From an uncultured bacterium (GTDB lineage Bacteria; Bacteroidota; Bacteroidia; Bacteroidales; Marinifilaceae): 64,000 nucleotides of DNA. Both the position numbers and the translations under genes were made by a program. Positions 61,391 to 64,000 of the stretch are shown here, piece after piece. The stretch's first letter is position 1. Each line of letters starts with the position of its first letter. The stretch is taken from the NCBI GenBank assembly GCA_905216195.1, contig CAJMSX010000005.1, forward strand, positions 29,404 to 93,403, written 5' to 3'. Under the pieces are notes generated by a model, which was not told the origin of the DNA, made no database searches, and saw nothing but the letters and a program-made list of their open reading frames with translations.

Positions 61391-62668
61391 ATGGAAATCC
61401 TTACACAATGGTTATCTTCTTTGCTGAAAGATTTCGGTATCGCCCCTTCGATAAGAGAAATGATACAATCGGCTATTCTTTTCCTCCTGATTCTGATTAT
61501 CGCTTACATTGCGGATGTCGTGTGCCGGAAAGGCCTTATACGTCTTATCCGTCAGGTTACCCTGCGGACCAAAGCAAGCTGGGATGATCTTTTATTCAAC
61601 GATAAAGTTTTGATTAACTTCTGTCATCTGATTCCTCCCGTCATCATCTATACGCTTCTGCCGTTGGCTTTTCCCGGCTCATCCGAAGGCTTACTCATTT
61701 TACGGAAACTCTGTATGATCTATATCATAGCCGTTTCCATTCGTTTTATCAACATTTTCCTCGGAGTCGTATTCGAGCTCATTAACCGAAAAGAAGCTTT
61801 TCGGGAACGCCCGTTAAAAGGAATTTATCAAATTATACAGGTAGGACTGTTTTTTGTAGGTAGTATTCTTATCATCAGCGTCCTCATCGGAAAGTCCCCG
61901 GCCCATTTACTGGCCGGCTTAGGAGCCTCCGCAGCCATTCTGATGTTGGTTTTTAAAGACAGCATTATGGGATTGGTTTCAGGTGTGCAACTGTCCGCCA
62001 ACGATATGCTTCGGCCGGGAGACTGGATTACTATGCCCAAATACAATGCAGACGGAGTTGTGATAGAAGTGACTCTCAATACGGTTAAGGTCCGGAATTT
62101 TGATAATACGATCACGACGATCCCCCCCTATGCTTTGGTAAGCGACTCTTTCCAGAACTGGAGAGGTATGAGTGAGTCCCAGGGCAGACGTATCAAACGC
62201 TCCATCAACATTGATATGAATACGGTACATTTTTGTACGCCGGAAATGCTGGACAAATTCAGAAAAATTACCCTTTTGAAAGCGTATATCGACGAAACCG
62301 AAAACCGTGCCGAACACTACAACCGGGAACACAATATCGATACCAGCCTCCTGATCAACGGCCTTCATCAAACCAATCTGGGTGTATTCCGGGCCTATCT
62401 GGAAATTTATCTGAAAAGTTTGCCCACGACCAGTAAGGAACTGACACATATGGTACGTCAACTTCAACCTACGGAAAAAGGTATTCCTTTGGAAGTATAT
62501 CTGTTTTCCCGGGAAAAAGACTGGGTTCTTTATGAGAATATACAATCCGATATATTCGATCATATCCTGGCCGTTGTACCGGAATTCGGTTTACGGATTT
62601 TTCAGAATCCTTCTTCCCGGGATATCGAACGGGCTCTGTCCTCTCCCCGAGAAATGATTCACTCTTAA
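61391..62668 (+). CDS. Mechanosensitive ion channel, MscS/YbdG type
   Basis: A 425-residue protein. Four to five membrane segments occupy residues 20-190, and the pore-lining helix and following beta domain show LLAGLGASAAILMLVFKDSIMGLVSGVQL, LRPGDWITMP and TVKVRNFDNTITTIPPY, the MscS signature. The C-terminal soluble part is longer than in MscS and includes an insert (TCTPEMLDKF-like region), as in the YbdG group. It releases solutes upon osmotic downshift. It is convergent with thiN. Confidence 0.93.
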   Translation: MEILTQWLSSLLKDFGIAPSIREMIQSAILFLLILIIAYIADVVCRKGLIRLIRQVTLRTKASWDDLLFNDKVLINFCHLIPPVIIYTLLPLAFPGSSEGLLILRKLCMIYIIAVSIRFINIFLGVVFELINRKEAFRERPLKGIYQIIQVGLFFVGSILIISVLIGKSPAHLLAGLGASAAILMLVFKDSIMGLVSGVQLSANDMLRPGDWITMPKYNADGVVIEVTLNTVKVRNFDNTITTIPPYALVSDSFQNWRGMSESQGRRIKRSINIDMNTVHFCTPEMLDKFRKITLLKAYIDETENRAEHYNREHNIDTSLLINGLHQTNLGVFRAYLEIYLKSLPTTSKELTHMVRQLQPTEKGIPLEVYLFSREKDWVLYENIQSDIFDHILAVVPEFGLRIFQNPSSRDIERALSSPREMIHS

Positions 62669-62680
62669 TACCTTTTTCCC

Positions 62681-63310
62681 TCAGAACCCGCGATAAACGA
62701 TTACCTGAGCCCCTTCGGCCAAAATAACCGTAAAGGAGGTGTCCAGAGCTTCGTTAAGCGTTGCCTCCCACCAATAATACAACTGACGGTTTTCAATGGG
62801 GTAGAGCAATCCTTGAACAGATATCGCCTGGTGAGGATAAAGTGAAAACAAAGAAACGGGTTGCCCGGGATAAGAGGCCAGCGTAACCGTATGGAGAACC
62901 GGAGTAAACCAGCCGTAATCGGATAACATTTCCACACGCTCAAAACGGGAAGCATATCCGATCAACAAAGATATATTTCCCAGCGTATGATCCTCCCGTA
63001 ATCCTGTGGCACCCAGGATCAATACTTCTTTATAACCTGCAGCTTCCGCGTAATTAACCGCTTTCGTCAAATCGTTCGTTTCCTGGTCCTCCACCCGGTG
63101 CAAGCGATCGGCATATCGTTCCCGGAGGTCTTGTGATAAACTGTCCAAATCCCCTACAACAGCCTGGGGGATCTTTCCCCTTTTTTCCAACTGGATCACT
63201 GCTCCGTCACAGGCAATTATAAAAGAAGCTGTATTCAACAATTCCAAAGCCAATGATCCGGAAGGGAATAAGCCATTGGCGACGATCACACATTCATAGG
63301 CCTCAATCAT
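62681..63310 (-). CDS. thiN: Thiamine diphosphokinase
   Basis: A 209-residue enzyme that turns thiamine plus ATP into thiamine diphosphate. Blocks: IIACDGAVIQLEKRGKIPQAVVGDLDSLSQ with the metal-binding GDLDS, DQETNDLTKAVNYA with the QxTNDxxK motif, and LGATGLREDHTLGN. Its ATG overlaps the end of pnuC by 8 bases, so uptake and pyrophosphorylation (metabolic trapping) are coupled. Confidence 0.93.
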   Translation of the reverse strand: MIEAYECVIVANGLFPSGSLALELLNTASFIIACDGAVIQLEKRGKIPQAVVGDLDSLSQDLRERYADRLHRVEDQETNDLTKAVNYAEAAGYKEVLILGATGLREDHTLGNISLLIGYASRFERVEMLSDYGWFTPVLHTVTLASYPGQPVSLFSLYPHQAISVQGLLYPIENRQLYYWWEATLNEALDTSFTVILAEGAQVIVYRGF

Positions 63311-63893
63311 ACGCTATTCCTTTCTTTTTCCAATTTATCAGACCAGCGATAGCTAATATCCCGTAACAAATAAAAAGAAAACAAGTGGGGTACAAGGCAC
63401 GCTGAAAATACAACCAAGCTGAAACACTATCAATGACGACCCAAAACCACCAATGTTCCAAAATGCGCTTGGCCAGCATCCAGGTCGCAGTAATACTCAA
63501 GGCTGTCGTAAAAGCGTCCCCCTCCGGCACAGGAGAATCCGTATAATTATATAAAATAAAATACAGACCGCCGTATAAAACAGCCGTTACCAGCAAAATT
63601 TCCCCCCCTAAAAATCCCCCCAAACGGGAATACCGAATCTCATGTTTTCCCTGATCGTTCCCGCTATCTTTATTTCTCCATTGCCAGAATCCATAAATAC
63701 TAATCAATACATAGTATAAATTCAGACTCATATCCGCATAAAAACGCGAAAAGAAAAAGACGAAGACATATACCAAAGAAGTCAGGAATCCGACTACCCA
63801 CATGGACCTGTGCTGAAAGATTTCCAATCCGATGTAGACTAAACCCGTAAGCACTCCGAAATACTCCAATTCCTGTTGCCAGAATTCTTCCAT
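63303..63893 (-). CDS. pnuT: PnuC family transporter, probably thiamine (PnuT)
   Basis: A 196-residue membrane protein from the ATG at 63893 (MEEFWQQELEYFGVLTGLVY). A longer frame to 63926 would start upstream of the promoter box. About seven segments, with the PnuC motif WQWRNKDSG near residue 78. PnuC proteins are facilitators whose substrate is trapped by phosphorylation; the 8-base overlap with thiN makes thiamine more likely than nicotinamide riboside. No TPP riboswitch is seen in the short leader. Confidence 0.87.
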   Translation of the reverse strand: MEEFWQQELEYFGVLTGLVYIGLEIFQHRSMWVVGFLTSLVYVFVFFFSRFYADMSLNLYYVLISIYGFWQWRNKDSGNDQGKHEIRYSRLGGFLGGEILLVTAVLYGGLYFILYNYTDSPVPEGDAFTTALSITATWMLAKRILEHWWFWVVIDSVSAWLYFQRALYPTCFLFICYGILAIAGLINWKKKGIAYD

Positions 63894-63912
63894 ACTCCTT
63901 CTTTTATAGCTG

Positions 63913-63920
63913 CAAAAATA
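63913..63920 (-). promoter_or_regulatory. -7 box (TATTTTTG) for pnuT-thiN
   Basis: Perfect TAnnTTTG on the minus strand. The resulting leader would be only about 10-20 bases. Confidence 0.5.
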
Positions 63921-63931
63921 GCTCAATAGTG

Positions 63932-63953
63932 GGAGAAAATAATCATTTTCTCC
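63932..63953. terminator. Perfect 9-base hairpin at the window end
   Basis: GGAGAAAAT and ATTTTCTCC around a four-base loop (AATC on the plus strand), just upstream of the pnuT promoter box. It may end an upstream transcript or belong to a mobile-element end continuing outside the window. Confidence 0.4.
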
Positions 63954-64000
63954 GCCCTTTTTGGGGTGCTGAGAACTAAAAAGCCCCCCACAGTTAGACT

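Noticed and set aside
63961..64000. GGGGTGCTGAGA on the plus strand, similar to part of a TPP riboswitch
   Set aside because: The helix between GGGGTGC and CTGAGA is missing, and the required ACCTGA-type second half is not seen in the remaining bases. The window ends too soon to decide.

Overview
The window reads as a chromosomal segment of an anaerobic Bacteroidales bacterium. The evidence is promoter boxes of the TAnnTTTG type in front of several genes, almost no Shine-Dalgarno sequences, and gene families typical of the phylum: a serC-serA-DUF1015 operon, an LruC lipoprotein, a DUF4251 secreted protein, a membrane LytTR regulator, a PadR/PspC pair and a methylmalonyl-CoA decarboxylase alpha subunit with a small biotin carrier. 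A member of the Odoribacteraceae (Odoribacter/Butyricimonas-like) is my guess; the genus cannot be proven from the sequence alone.

Positions 1-5860 form an AT-rich accessory region. It holds a truncated LytTR regulator, a broken IS21-type istA, and a tight four-gene minus-strand operon, hxsA-hxsD-hxsB-hxsC (5404 to 1958). This encodes a His-Xaa-Ser radical-SAM peptide-modification system. HxsA is an exported protein with six consecutive His-Xaa-Ser triplets and two peptidoglycan-binding-like modules, HxsB and HxsC are radical SAM enzymes, and HxsD is the small partner. The region ends at a tRNA-Pro gene whose acceptor stem carries a mismatch, next to the remains of an excisionase-like HTH gene. 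This looks like the end of an integrated element. No chemistry has been settled for Hxs systems as far as I know, and this is the most interesting locus here.

Positions 6100-30450 are core genome: an alanine-type symporter, RidA, rubrerythrin, a CDF metal exporter, an MFS transporter, a nitronate monooxygenase-like gene broken by an in-frame stop, an M16 peptidase pair, a DUF4251 protein, an autoregulated-looking padR-pspC operon, mmdA plus biotin carrier, an ABC-2 exporter, a DPP4-like peptidase, the serine operon, gcvT and a STAS protein. Positions 30450-45400 hold catabolic ornithine carbamoyltransferase with carbamate kinase, a divIC-ruvX-def cluster (ruvX is frame-disrupted at an A8 run), comEC without a usual start, trkA-trkH potassium uptake, sua5-fsa, an MBL/VOC pair behind a possible structured RNA, a GadC-like antiporter and a frameshifted TPR/LuxR-type regulator. 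Positions 45500-63900 hold an LruC lipoprotein, a ferredoxin-nitroreductase, a sugar acetyltransferase, an SDR enzyme, rpiA, tRNA-Ala, a UDG-pncA-pncB operon (NAD salvage), a three-haem cytochrome c peroxidase with its ResB/CcsA haem-ligation proteins, a POT peptide transporter, YjbQ, an unknown 165-residue protein in an AT-rich pocket, an MscS channel and a pnuC-thiN thiamine pair.

Several genes are disrupted: istA, the xis remnant, the nitronate monooxygenase, ruvX, the TPR regulator and perhaps the comEC 5' end. The ruvX and TPR-regulator breaks sit exactly at homopolymers and would be repaired by one extra base, so assembly error must be excluded before they are called pseudogenes.
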